From Paramoeba atlantica (Eukaryota > Discosea): 23,747 bases of DNA. Location: assembly GCA_977017575.1 (NCBI GenBank), contig CDRNVI010000238.1, positions 1 through 23,747 of the forward strand, read 5' to 3'. Of this stretch, positions 1 through 8,454 are shown piece after piece; the first letter of the stretch is position 1, and each line of letters begins with the position of its first letter. The notes beneath the pieces were generated by a model. It ran no database searches and was not told the origin of the DNA. It saw nothing but the letters and a program-made list of their open reading frames with translations. The position numbers and the translations under genes are program-made.

Positions 1-132
1 GTTGAGTAACCTTGTTGTTACGATCCTCTGAGATTAAGCCCTTTTAGTTCGAGCGATTTGGTTTTTTAATTAAAAAATAATACTATTTTTTATTATTTTT
101 TTTCTTTTTTACTCATTTTTAACTTGAGGTAA

Positions 133-482
133 CAGATATATTTACTTCCCTCCCTCATCCCTCTCTTCTTCCCCTCTCATTTTTTTCGTTCAATAAATTT
201 TACTTGAGGGTTGACTATATCCGACTATCTTTATTTGTTGTTTTTCTATATTTGTATTTTCTCTTCCTTTTTCCTTTTTTGGTCTTTTTTTTCCCTTGTT
301 CTTCTCTTCCTCTCGTCTCATGGCAACCTGTCCACCTTCCAAGCAGACACACTGGGTTCAATTTCTAGGTAGTCCAATATTTTTCAAGTGTTACTCATAA
401 TTTCTCTCTCTTTCTCCTCTAATTCTGGAATTCACTTTGATGTCCTTTTGATCACCACTCTTTCTCCATTTCATTCTCTCCT
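133..482 (+). repeat. Dispersed repeat with tRNA-Gly-like core, copy 1
   Basis: This roughly 350-bp block recurs at 3257-3696 and in part at 1692-1790. It starts at CAGATATATTTAC, runs through a pyrimidine-rich half, and contains at 332-369 a segment matching the 3' half of tRNA-Gly(TCC): anticodon loop CTTCCAA followed by GCAG, then a T arm with the B-box-like GGGTTCAATT. In the usual tRNA the T loop is TTCGA; here CG has become CA. After this comes a shared tail ending near TTCATTCTCTCC. The tRNA resemblance and multiple copies suggest a SINE-type element, but I see neither a poly(A) tail nor a convincing target-site duplication for this copy. The 5' half of the tRNA (A box) is not recognisable. 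Confidence 0.75.
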
Positions 483-1363
483 TCTCTAGGGTGGAATCTG
501 GATGGGAAACCTTATGCTGTGGATCTTCTCTGTGTTTGAATTTCCTTTTTTGGGAAAGGTTTTTTCCTTGAAAGCTCCTTGAATTATCTTCCTCTTTGTG
601 GGCCTAGAGATGAATCTAGAGTTTTTTCTAGTGCACTAAATGTTAATTCAACCATCTTATGTTGATGATTAACTCCAGGTTAATCAATTCTGCTCTTGAA
701 ATAAGAAGGATGCTCAAGAGTGTCTCTAAAATGACTCCTGATAATTTAAGAGACAACCATAAAGAGAAATCTTTACCCTTTATTTTGTAAGAAGTTTATT
801 AGTTATTCTTCTCAGTGTAATTCCAAAGTTGATTTGTTGGATATTTCAAAACTGTTTTATTTCATCAGAAAGGAATGGAAATCAATGAATAAAACAAATA
901 TTTTAGATCCTTAAAGAATTCATATTGTCTTGTCAGACTGGTCTTTATTTTCTTTCAATAAATAAAGGATTGATTTTTTTTTATTAAATGAAAGACATCT
1001 TTTTCTGCATCCCTTTATACTCCTTTTCAAAATATTATTAAAGGTCTTCACTAAAAAGATAAATTCTTCCTTTCAAAAAGAATATTCAACCAAAAAAGGA
1101 ATAATGAGCAATAAACTCTGATAAAGATGTGTGCTATGTAAAGATTTGGTGAGTTGAGAAAACCTCCTTCTAAATTCTAGATGGAGGTTTTTCCTCTTTA
1201 TGATCATTAAGAATAAGCAAATGTGACAAAAGATCTACCCTCTTTTATTATTCTTTACAATGATAAAAAGAGTAAAATGTAAGATGAAGAAGGTGTTTTA
1301 ACTAAGATTTAAATCATCTTTGTGCCTATGAGGGGATTTCTTATGGGAGTATATTTATATTTC
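483..1363. other. AT-rich intergenic stretch, no gene seen
   Basis: No long ORF, no tRNA-like folding and no simple-sequence array is visible here. The stretch contains short A/T tracts and ordinary AT-rich sequence. A TATA-like run (TATATTTATA, about 1350-1359) lies roughly 10-25 bp before the GC-rich block that starts near 1364 and could serve it as a promoter element; this is only suggestive in such AT-rich DNA. Confidence 0.4.
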
Positions 1364-1612
1364 AGGCGGGCCGAAGCCAGAAATGGTATGGCGGGGCGGG
1401 TACTGCCCAAGCACACCTTTTTAGATGGGGTAATGGAGTCTAAAAAGGGTTATCTACTCGGAGATAGTGAGTTTTTTAGTGGGTGAAACTCCCACACTAC
1501 CCTCTTGCAATTTTAAAGCTGGTTTTCTACTCTCAGAGGGAAAATTGGTGGCAAAGGGTGCCCACCTGGCCAATCGAGATTGCTTAGTGGGTTAGTACTA
1601 AGCCTATTGGAT
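1364..1612. ncRNA. Foldable, CpG-retaining GC-rich block; candidate structured RNA
   Basis: This block stands out by composition: it keeps six CpG sites in about 250 bp while neighbouring kilobases have almost none. Many segments are complementary: CCAGAAATGG (about 1376-1385, GNRA-type loop); GGGC/GCCC (1394-1397 with 1405-1408); a 10-bp stem CCTTTTTAGA/TCTAAAAAGG (1416-1425 with 1439-1448); TATCT/AGATA (1451-1455 with 1462-1466); GTGGG/CCCAC (1479-1483 with 1491-1495); CCCTCT/AGAGGG (1500-1505 with 1535-1540) interleaved with CAATTTT/AAAATTG (1508-1514 with 1541-1547), which would make a pseudoknot; GGTGG/CCACC (1547-1551 with 1562-1566); and nested CCAAT/ATTGG and GCTTAG/CTAAGC (1570-1610). 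I compared it by memory with SRP, RNase P/MRP, snRNAs, TPP riboswitch and group I/II intron cores and recognised none. The transcribed strand is unknown. It could also be an organelle-derived insertion. Confidence 0.4.
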
Positions 1613-1632
1613 CTGAATAATAGATAATTGAA

Positions 1633-1691
1633 AAATTCCAGTAAGGTTTTTCTCACAAAAGTGGATAACAGTCACCAAAAAAAAAAAAAAA
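1633..1691 (+). mobile_element. Short poly(A)-tailed retroposon, diverged copy
   Basis: The body is a diverged and internally shortened relative of the elements at 1899-1984 and 3464-3536. It shares CAGTAAGGTTTTT, the GATAA motif and the 3' end CAGTCACC directly followed by 15 A residues. No target-site duplication is evident. The A tail abuts the repeat copy that begins near 1692, so one probably inserted next to or into the other. Confidence 0.55.
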
Positions 1692-1790
1692 TTTTTCTCC
1701 CTTTTTCCTTTTTTGGTCTTTTTCACCTCTTTTTGCTTCTCTGCCAACCTGTCCACCTTCAAAGCAGACACACTGGGTTCAATTCCTAGG
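1692..1790 (+). repeat. Dispersed repeat with tRNA-Gly-like core, partial copy
   Basis: This piece aligns with the central part of the repeats at 133-482 and 3257-3696: the pyrimidine-rich stretch with CCTTTTTTGG, then CCAACCTGTCCACC and the tRNA-Gly(TCC)-like half with GGGTTCAATTCC. Homology ends shortly after CCTAGG; the downstream tail present in the other two copies is missing. Confidence 0.65.
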
Positions 1791-1884
1791 TATAGAGTGG
1801 ATAAACACCCCAAAACACATTTGTAGCATCCGCTACCAAAAAAATTAGAAGGCTTTTTGTCCTTTTTGACCATTCTTTTTGGGG

Positions 1885-1955
1885 TTGAAGGTTTCTCTAA
1901 GATTCTGGTAAGGTTTTTTCCTTCTTTGTGAACTGATAAAGTCCCAGCAGTCACC

Positions 1956-1988
<33 letters not shown>

Positions 1989-1998
1989 AGGTTTCTCT
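1885..1998 (+). mobile_element. Short poly(A)-tailed retroposon with target-site duplication
   Basis: A 57-nt body (1899-1955) ending GCAGTCACC is followed by 29 A residues (1956-1984). Perfect 14-bp direct repeats TTGAAGGTTTCTCT flank it at 1885-1898 and 1985-1998, the signature of target-primed retroposition using LINE machinery. The body can close on itself: GATTCTGG near the 5' end pairs with CCAGCAGTC near the 3' end with one bulge, leaving ACCA unpaired before the A tail, which recalls a tRNA acceptor end. An inner hairpin AAGG-TTTTTT-CCTT is also present. No open reading frame and no recognisable A or B box. The parent RNA is unknown. Confidence 0.8.
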
Positions 1999-2106
1999 TG
2001 TCCAAAAGAACAGGGTGGAGTTGCTGAAATCATTCATCTAAGTGGTGAATGGGCTTGGATTCCCTCCATTGCTGAAATTTTGTTTTAAGGTTTTGTCTTT
2101 TGTTTT

Positions 2107-3256
2107 TTGTATTTTTTTTTTTCACTAATTGAAACCATTATGGCATTGAGAGAGGAAGTTTCTTCAAAGGTAGTGCAAACTGAGATTGGGATCTGTGAGT
2201 CTTGTCATTCTTGTAAAAACAAAAGAACTCACCATGCAGGCCCCTTCATCAGGGTCCCAAAGATTCAAGAAGCAAGATGGAGGAGAAATTTAGAGATGGT
2301 GATAAATCAAAAAATCACTGGTGAAGGGCTCAAGTCCTGGATTGAATGAGCAGAAAGAAGACAGCTTTTGATTGTGAAAGAGCACTTTGTCCTTGATGAT
2401 ATGGGCTGTTTTTCTTTGTTTAACCCTATTTTCCATGAAAAAACAGGGCAGCCTGCTTGTGGGAGTGGTGGATTGTCTCTTGGTTTGCGGAGTGGCCATG
2501 TACGGATGAACAGTGCTGGTGAAAGGGGATACTACATGCGCTGCCCACCTGATGTGATTGCCTTGGATGATCTTGATCTTCAACTTGATAAAGTCTGCTC
2601 TCTGATTGGTCTCCCTGAAGGGACAACTTTTTGAGACCTTCTTTCACTTGCTCAAGGAACCTCTGATTTGGAGACTGAAGAGACAGGGGGGAAGGAGGAG
2701 GAACAGGGATTAACAACTCTTGAAGAGAGAGGTTATCTTTTTACCCAACAAGTTTGTCACCTTGTTTGTTCTCTTTCTTCTCTGGATATGGCCCAAAGAA
2801 AGATCCCCCTTGCTTTGCATGAATTTTTTAAACTGTATCCTGGAACTGCACCACCAATTCCCTCTTGATCTGCAGTTCAACATATGTGCCAAGAAGGTGC
2901 AATCTGTTTGAAATTAGAGGTTTTAAACCGGGCAAATAAGTTGGATTGTCCTTCTCTTTCTCATGATGGGAGTACATCACAAGGAAAGGATTCTCTCTAT
3001 TGGTCTTCAGGGTTCCTCAGATTGAGTTAATCTTGGTGCTCAAGAAACTGTGGGAAAAGATGGGCCTACAATTGCTGAAGAAATTTTGTCTCATCTGAGC
3101 AATCTGCAAGAATTGGGGAAGGAATTCCCTGAAACATCTCCTTTGGTGGACTTGTTGGATATCTCCTTGTTTGGCTCAGTCATGGGTGACCATACTCCAT
3201 CGAATGGAACAGCAGTGAATGAGTTGAAAAAATTAACAAAAGAAGGAGATCTGCAG
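2107..3256 (+). pseudogene. Decayed protein-coding region, unknown family
   Basis: One frame is open from 2107 to about 3029 except for three in-frame TGA codons (2347, 2632, 2866); the coding signal then continues in the next frame from about 3030 to 3256. The amino acid composition is balanced and unlike the surrounding low-complexity DNA. Visible features are a Cys-rich start (CESCHSCKNK), a central acidic stretch, a segment SHDGSTSQGKD and a later SVMGDHTPSNGTAVNELKK. An Asp in a DGST context followed by a second Asp before a conserved-looking TxxN helix resembles the spacing of some DDE-type transposases, but I cannot name a family. The repeat at 3257-3696 cuts the region. It could be a transposase relic or a dead host gene. 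Confidence 0.4.
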
Positions 3257-3696
3257 CAGATATATTTACTCCCCTCCCTCCCTCCCTCCCTCTCTTCTTC
3301 CGCTCTCATTTTTTCGTTCAATAAATTTTACTTGAGGGTTGAGTATATCCGACAATCTTTATTTGTTGTTTTTCTATATTTGTATTTTTCTCCCTTTTTC
3401 CTTTTTTGGTTTTTTTCACCTCTTTTTGCTTCTCTCCCCTCCTTCTCTTGTGGCAACCTGTCCCTCTAAGATCTGGTAAGGTTTTTTCCTTCTTTGTGAA
3501 CTGATAAAGTTTGAGTCACCAAAAAAAAAAAAAAAAAACCTGTCCATCTTCCAAGCAGACACACTGGGTTCAATTCCTGGGTGGTCCAATTTTTTTCAAG
3601 TGTTATCCATGAATTTCTCTCTCTCTTTCTCCCCAAATTCTGGAATTCACTTTGATGCCCTCTTGATCATCACTTTTTCTCCATTTCATTCTCTCC
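3257..3696 (+). repeat. Dispersed repeat with tRNA-Gly-like core, copy 2 (interrupted)
   Basis: This copy aligns with 133-482 nearly end to end, from CAGATATATTTAC to TTCATTCTCTCC, but carries an 82-bp insertion (one short poly(A) retroposon plus its target duplication) just before the tRNA-Gly-like segment at 3546-3581. The tRNA-like part is best preserved here: the T stem CTGGG/CCTGG pairs fully counting G-T pairs. It lies inside coding-like sequence; CTGCA occurs at both edges (about 3251 and 3700) and might be a short target duplication, though 5 bp is weak evidence. Confidence 0.75.
3455..3545 (+). mobile_element. Short poly(A)-tailed retroposon nested in repeat, with TSD
   Basis: The body 3464-3520 closely matches the element at 1899-1955 (shared AAGATCTGGTAAGG-type start, TTTTTTCCTTCTTTGTGAAC, GATAAAG and the 3' end GAGTCACC) and is followed by an A run. 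Direct repeats AACCTGTCC flank it at 3455-3463 and 3537-3545. Because the same position in repeat copies 1 and 3 is uninterrupted, those copies serve as empty-site controls and show the insertion boundaries directly. Confidence 0.85.
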
Positions 3697-4120
3697 AAGC
3701 TGCATTGGATGGGTCACTGATTTCCCCTGTATTCATTTCAGATGATATTGTTAAGTGGTTTCAAGAAAAGCTCCATTGACTCATGAGGATAGGGGTGCAT
3801 GATGGAGTCATGCTTTTGAACTGATGCAGAGTGATCCTGTGTTTGTTTGCATAGCCACTCACAAACCTCTTTTTCTTGTCCAAGGGGAACTCTTGAAATT
3901 TCAGTGCACTGAACTGATTCAAAGCCCTCTCCCACAAGCTTTTGGTGCCCAGTTTCATCAGCTTCAAAAGAGAAAACAATCATTTTCCCCTTCCTGGTCC
4001 CAAGATTGAGGTTGCCTTTGAGGGAGAAGCTCCTTGATCTTGCAGGTGTTCTCAATGATTGCATTTGCTGTTCCACACAAGAAGATATTATCCATGTCAA
4101 GAAGCATTAGAAAGGTGGCA
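3697..4120 (+). pseudogene. Possible continuation of the decayed coding region
   Basis: Coding-like composition resumes after the repeat, in more than one frame (for example 3824-4009, 61 codons, containing a hydrophobic CIATHKPLFLVQGELLKF segment). The minus strand is also open over part of this interval, so strand and frame are uncertain. No domain is recognised. It may be the downstream part of the region at 2107-3256 or unrelated decayed DNA. Confidence 0.25.
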
Positions 4121-4844
4121 ATGTCCAGACCAGGAAAGAGAGGTTCCAGTATGATCTGGTTCCTTTAACCATCTTTCTCTTTTCTCTGTCTGTTGGTATC
4201 CTGTAAGATGCTGGTAATGCAGTCATCACCCAAAAAAAGTGATTTCCCTTCCTTTTCCTTCCTTTTCTCTTTTTGATTTTTCCTTTCTGATTTTTCTTTT
4301 TTCCTGTTTTTTGTTGATTTGATTTTGTCTTTGTTTCTTTTTCAACTAAAACACTGTTTTTGATTCCTTTTTGTCTCTATCACATCCCTGTGTTTCTTTA
4401 CTTCTCACATTTTCTCTTTTGTTCAAATGTTTTCTCTTGTTTGTTTTCATGAAAAAAAACTACACATTTTGCATCTGATTTTTGGATTAATTTTGGTTTT
4501 GTTGTTTTTCTGAAGCTCTTGTCAATCCTAACATTTTCCTCCTTTTTCTCTTTTCTTTTTCTTTCTTTTTTCTCTATTCTAATAGTTGAAAAGCTTTTTC
4601 TGATACTTGAGAGTTGCTGAGTAGTTGAACTCTAGGGGTGCACTGGCAAGTCTGGTCAGGAGGTGGTGAAAAGGCAGATTCTCTGTTTCTACAATCTTCC
4701 ACTCAGTGTCAACTTTGGTTTGAAACTTAATATAAGGAAATCACACTCTCAGAAACTTTGAAAAAGAGAGAGGAGTTTTGGTTTGAAAGGAATTTCATGC
4801 TTTGTATACTGAGACCTTTTACAGTAGCCCCTACCTCCAATGAG
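4121..4844. other. T-rich intergenic stretch, no gene seen
   Basis: Long T/C-rich runs (about 4240-4600) and unremarkable AT-rich sequence. No ORF of note. A short segment at 4204-4238 weakly resembles the short poly(A) retroposon (CTGGTAA and CAGTCATCACC before seven A) but is too degraded to call. Confidence 0.4.
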
Positions 4845-5298
4845 ACTTATGAATACAATGGGTTGGCACCTGTAGTTTAGTTGTAAATTTGACTCTGTCC
4901 AACCCCAGGGGGGCAAGTTCAAATCCCAGTTTTTTGATATTTTAGAAAATTTTTCTGGTGCTGTAGAGTGATTTGATTGGAGTGAGGAGCTTTTGAAGAA
5001 GTGTGAAAATTGGAACAGGTTACATCTCAGCCCTGTCTGCTAAAAAGTTGAGGATAAATTCCCTTGGAAGGAGCTTTGGATTATTCTCCCTTCTGATGTG
5101 CATCCTCCAGCCTGAACTTGCAGAAGTTCTAAAGTTCAGCACAAAGACCAACTGAACTAAGCTGAAGTTTAAAACTTCACCTCTTGTTAGAGGTTAAAAA
5201 CAAACATAATTTAATGTAATTCAAATGGCTTAGATTAAGAACTACTAATTGAATAAAGTCTGCCTCAAAAAGAAAAAAAAAAAACTTATGAATACAAT
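4845..5298 (+). mobile_element. Complete tRNA-derived SINE with 15-bp target-site duplication
   Basis: The element proper is 4860-5283. It is bounded by perfect 15-bp direct repeats ACTTATGAATACAAT (4845-4859 and 5284-5298). The head (about 4862-4936) is tRNA-like, with an A box TAGTTTAGTTG (4873-4883) and a B box AGTTCAAATCC (4916-4926), the internal promoters RNA polymerase III uses. Between them a decayed anticodon arm with CTCTG recalls tRNA-Gln(CTG), but the loop is short and the parent is uncertain. A tRNA-unrelated body of about 330 bp follows, and the 3' end is A-rich. SINEs are non-autonomous and are mobilised by LINE proteins; the LINE at 22385 shows that such machinery exists or existed in this genome. 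The exact duplication implies a fairly recent insertion. Confidence 0.85.
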
Positions 5299-6472
5299 CA
5301 AATATCTTTTTATACAAAGTACACATCATCTCTTTAAAACATTGTTGTCTGCACTCTTCATAGTCTTGCACAGGGGTTCTGTGCACAGGAGCTCTGTGCT
5401 CTTTGCAACAAAACAACAAAGTTGATTTTGGTGCTTCAAATCTAGCATGCTTGTCCAAGTTGCACTTTCACTGAACCAACATGTGTCAATTCCTCTTCCT
5501 GGAAATTTCATATTTGCAGAACACCTTTCCTTTCTCCTTTCACAATTCCTTTTCTTGAATTGTTTTCTCAATTCCTTTTCTTGAATTGTTTTCCCAATTC
5601 CTTTTTCCTAAACAAAGACATCTTTCAAACCAAAAGTGTTAGAATCCTTGTGTAATCTGATTCCATATTGTGCAAATTAATCTGTTTCATATTTGTACAC
5701 TGATTGAATCCTCTCCTCTTAAATTAGAAATGAAAATGAAAACCTTGTAATTTGTTATGATCTTGAGAGATTGTTATTGTGCTTCCCAATTGTGCAAATG
5801 TCCCCAATGAACATTTGTGAAACTGTACACACTGTTCTAATTCTGCATGTGTTCCAGTCTCTCTCATCTGAACTCTTCCCTCCCAGTTCTCACTCTGATT
5901 TCAAGTTGTTCCCTTAATATTATCTTGTTCATTTATTTCCCCATATCACATTATCTTCATGTCAATTAATTCTATGTTCTGTAACATTTATCTGTGATGT
6001 AATCTCTCCACTGTGTTCTTCTCTTGTGTGTTTTTGTCTTCTATTCTATTTTATTTCTTGTCAAATTCCATACTTGTTTGTATTTATTGTCCCATGTGAA
6101 TGTTCCTCTTATTTGTTGGTCAAAGGAATAAACTCACTTGGTTAGTTTCCATTGTGATGCACTGCCAATCTTTTCCCATGATTTGCTCTTGACTTTTCTC
6201 TTTTCTTTCTTTTTCTTTCTTTTTTTTCTTTCTTTTTCTTTCTTTTTCTTTCCTTCACCTGCCCACTCCTTTCTCAGTTTTGTGTTTTTGATGTTCAAAC
6301 TCAAAGAAATCTTTTTTTTCAAATCAACTCTTTGGGGTTCACCTTTCCTTTGAATCAAAAATTGTTCTTGATTCTTTGGGAAAGAATATCAAAAAAAAAA
6401 AAAAGAAAAGGAACAAAGAAAACAGCTGCACACAAGAAACAACAGAACAGACCAGAAAAAAAAAAGGAATTG
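5299..6472. other. Intergenic, no gene seen
   Basis: AT-rich sequence with a pyrimidine tract at about 6195-6256 (TTTCTTTC-type). Short ORFs exist on both strands but none has convincing composition. The only structured item is the tandem repeat at 5543-5606. Confidence 0.4.
5543..5606 (+). repeat. 26-bp tandem repeat, about 2.5 copies
   Basis: Two units start at 5543 and 5569 and differ at one base; a partial third starts at 5595. Each unit carries the inverted pair CAATTC and GAATTG, so each can form a small hairpin. No function is evident. Confidence 0.85.
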
Positions 6473-6481
6473 AAAAAAAAA
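6473..6481 (-). terminator. Pol III terminator of tRNA-Glu
   Basis: Nine A on the plus strand, i.e. T9 on the transcribed sense strand, begin two bases past the mature 3' end of the tRNA-Glu gene. Four or more T is the standard RNA polymerase III stop signal. Confidence 0.75.
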
Positions 6482-6482
6482 T

Positions 6483-6554
6483 CTCCCTTGCCGGGAATCG
6501 AACCCGGGGTGGCCGGGTGAAAGCCGACCGTGTTACCGACTACACCACAAGGGA
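6483..6554 (-). tRNA. tRNA-Glu (anticodon TTC)
   Basis: A full cloverleaf folds on the minus strand: acceptor TCCCTTG/CAAGGGA (7 of 7 bp), D arm GTGT/ACAC, anticodon arm GTCGG/CCGGC with loop CTTTCAC giving anticodon TTC, and T arm CCGGG/CCCGG with loop TTCGATT. The internal promoter boxes are consistent, including the B box GGTTCGATTCC. Position 6483 supplies a G discriminator. There is no intron and CCA is not encoded, as expected for a eukaryote. It retains its CpG sites, whereas the deleted copy at 7496-7547 has lost them, which argues that this one is under selection. Confidence 0.95.
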
Positions 6555-7495
6555 ATTAGTTGAAAAAAAACAAAAAAGAACTGTTGTGTTGTGGTGGGTT
6601 GTTTTTATCCTTCTCTCTCTGCAGAGAACAACAGAATATCCTTTGATTTTTGAGCTTTTGAGAAAAAATTGAGAGATTACTTTTTTCATGATGTTGGTGG
6701 CATGCCAGAGTGAACAAGAAGAAGCAAGAATTTTGGGGAATGGAGTCAATCCAAAGACTGGAACCTGTGAAAATTCCACTTCAGTCACTTTCCCTGTTTT
6801 GTCCAATGATGATTTGCTCATCATCTCCACATCATCTCACATTACTTCCTCTTCTCTGAAAAATATCCATCTTCAAGCCACACCTTGGAACACTCTCCCT
6901 TGATTCTTTCATGTCAGAGAGATACAAAATGAAATGGAATACTTTTTTGCTGAAAAACAAACCTTGGAAGAGAGAAGAATCAGGCGGAAAATTATGAGGG
7001 GGTTGAAGCTGGAAATTGCAATTCCTGAACAACTGTTGGAAAGGAATCAAAAGATGGAGTTTTTGCTGTTTATCCCAGCTCTTGCAAAATTGTCCAAAGA
7101 AACAGGGGTAAAAAAGGCTGTGATGATGTGAATGAAAGAAACCAAACAACAAATCTTTGAGAACCAAAATTCTTTCTTGTGGTGGTACATTGGAAATGAA
7201 AGAGGACCACCCTCACCCTCACCATCAACCTCCTCACCTTTAACCTTTAGGTCCTCCACTTGCAGTGGCTGGAACATTCAACATTGGAGAACATCCCCAA
7301 AAAGAGCAAAAAAAGATGATGACAGTGCAACTTACTTTTGAAATTGTTTTTGAAAAAATTTTGAAGAGTTTGGTGATCCCACACAAACAGATACATGGAG
7401 AAAAACAAAAGAACAAACAAAAAAATAAGACTAATTCTGCTCCACCCCCTGCTGTATGCAGGGTGTAGTTCCATAAAATTGAAGAAAAAAAAAGC
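6555..7495. other. Intergenic with weak ORFs, no gene recognised
   Basis: Several plus-strand ORFs of 65-71 codons follow one another (6688-6903, 6934-7131, 7132-7341). The one at 6934 has a charged, helix-like composition (EKQTLEERRIRRKIMRGLK). None is recognised and opposite-strand ORFs of similar length overlap them, so I do not call genes. The first 40 bp after the tRNA (GAATTAGTTGAAAA onward) are duplicated after the pseudogene at 7547. Confidence 0.3.
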
Positions 7496-7547
7496 TCCCT
7501 TGCCAGGAATCAAACCTGGGGTGGCCAGGTGACTATCCCACAAGGGA
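7496..7547 (-). pseudogene. tRNA-Glu pseudogene, internally deleted and CpG-decayed
   Basis: This 52-nt sequence matches the tRNA-Glu at 6483-6554 at both ends but lacks about 19 nt spanning much of the D and anticodon arms, so it has no anticodon. Over the first 37 plus-strand bases the two differ only at the four CpG sites of the intact gene, each now CA or TG. Flanks also match on both sides (AATTGAA plus A-run before; GAATT, GTGAAAA and CAAAAAAGAACTG after), so a segment of roughly 110 bp was duplicated, not a processed tRNA. Confidence 0.9.
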
Positions 7548-8442
7548 ATTTGTGAAAAAAAGACAAAAAAGAACTGGTATTTTTGTTGGGGAGAGGGGGC
7601 TGGGGGGGGGGAAACAATTTCAATTGTAATTGTAAATGTAAATAAGGAAATCCTTTACAGTTTGTAAAGAACTCTCTTTCTCTCTCTGAATGTGAGTTTG
7701 AACAAATGAACAAACAGAAACAAACAAGAAATGACATCCCCTTCTTCACAAAGATGTTGTACTCTTGACAAGCTGCTCTTTCTCTTCAGTTGAAAAGACC
7801 CTCTCCAAAGATCCTATTCTTTTGTTCTAAATACATCCAAGAGGTTTGTTTTTGTTAAGTTCTTTGTTTGTGCTGCAATGTTTTATTTTTTTTTATTTTG
7901 TTTTTTATTTTATTTGTGGGTTGAGAGTTTTTAAGTTGAAAGAAAGAGAGAAAAAAAAGAGGGGGGGGGGGGGGGGAAGAAGAACCTCTTTTTGTTCCAA
8001 AATGAGAAATTGATGGAGGGGGGTGAACTTTCATCTATTCTGATTCTTTCATTCTCTTGTTTTTATTTTGAGAAAGAAGAACTTAAAAAAGAATAAAAAG
8101 GAAAAAAAATCAACAAAAAAAACAAGCCTGATCAACAGTAAAGTGAATTGTTTCATAAGATGCCTCAAGTTGTGGAAGTTACTCTCAAAATTTAGAAATT
8201 TAATTTGAAAAAATAATCAAGAAATTTAAGAAGAAAATTAGAAGAAAATTGAGAAAGAAATGAAAATAAAGAAAATGGAGAAACTAAATAAAGAAAAAGT
8301 AATAGAAATGAAACTTCTGCTTTATCTTCCATTTTATGTTGTGTTTATCAACACCAATTCAAAAGATTTTCCAAAAATTTGATCACAAGAAAAAAAGAAT
8401 CAACAACAATAAAAAAAAAGATGAACCCAAGAAAAAAAAAAT
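7548..8442. other. Intergenic, A-rich, with a 16-G homopolymer
   Basis: No gene seen. A (G)10 run lies near 7597-7610 and an uninterrupted (G)16 at 7961-7976 inside a purine stretch. Further on the sequence is A-rich with GAAA-type repeats (8210-8330). Confidence 0.5.
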
Positions 8443-8451
8443 AAAAAAAAA
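8443..8451 (-). terminator. Pol III terminator of tRNA-Met
   Basis: T9 on the sense strand, starting four bases past the tRNA-Met discriminator position. Confidence 0.7.
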
Positions 8452-8454
8452 TAT

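Noticed and set aside
1582-1603. Minus-strand CTAACCCACTAA as a possible telomerase RNA template near a pseudoknot
   Set aside because: It does not match a 1.5-repeat template of any common telomere repeat and is buried in a GCTTAG/CTAAGC stem.
4020-4110. Minus-strand segment LDMDNIFLCGT recalling a reverse-transcriptase active-site region
   Set aside because: No other reverse-transcriptase motifs in order around it; the resemblance is too short to call any retroelement.
4204-4238. Possible further copy of the short poly(A) retroposon
   Set aside because: Only CTGGTAA, CAGTCATCACC and a run of seven A agree; no duplication and most of the body is missing.
5543-5606. CRISPR-like repeat
   Set aside because: Units are directly adjacent with no spacers, and the context is eukaryotic; it is a short minisatellite.
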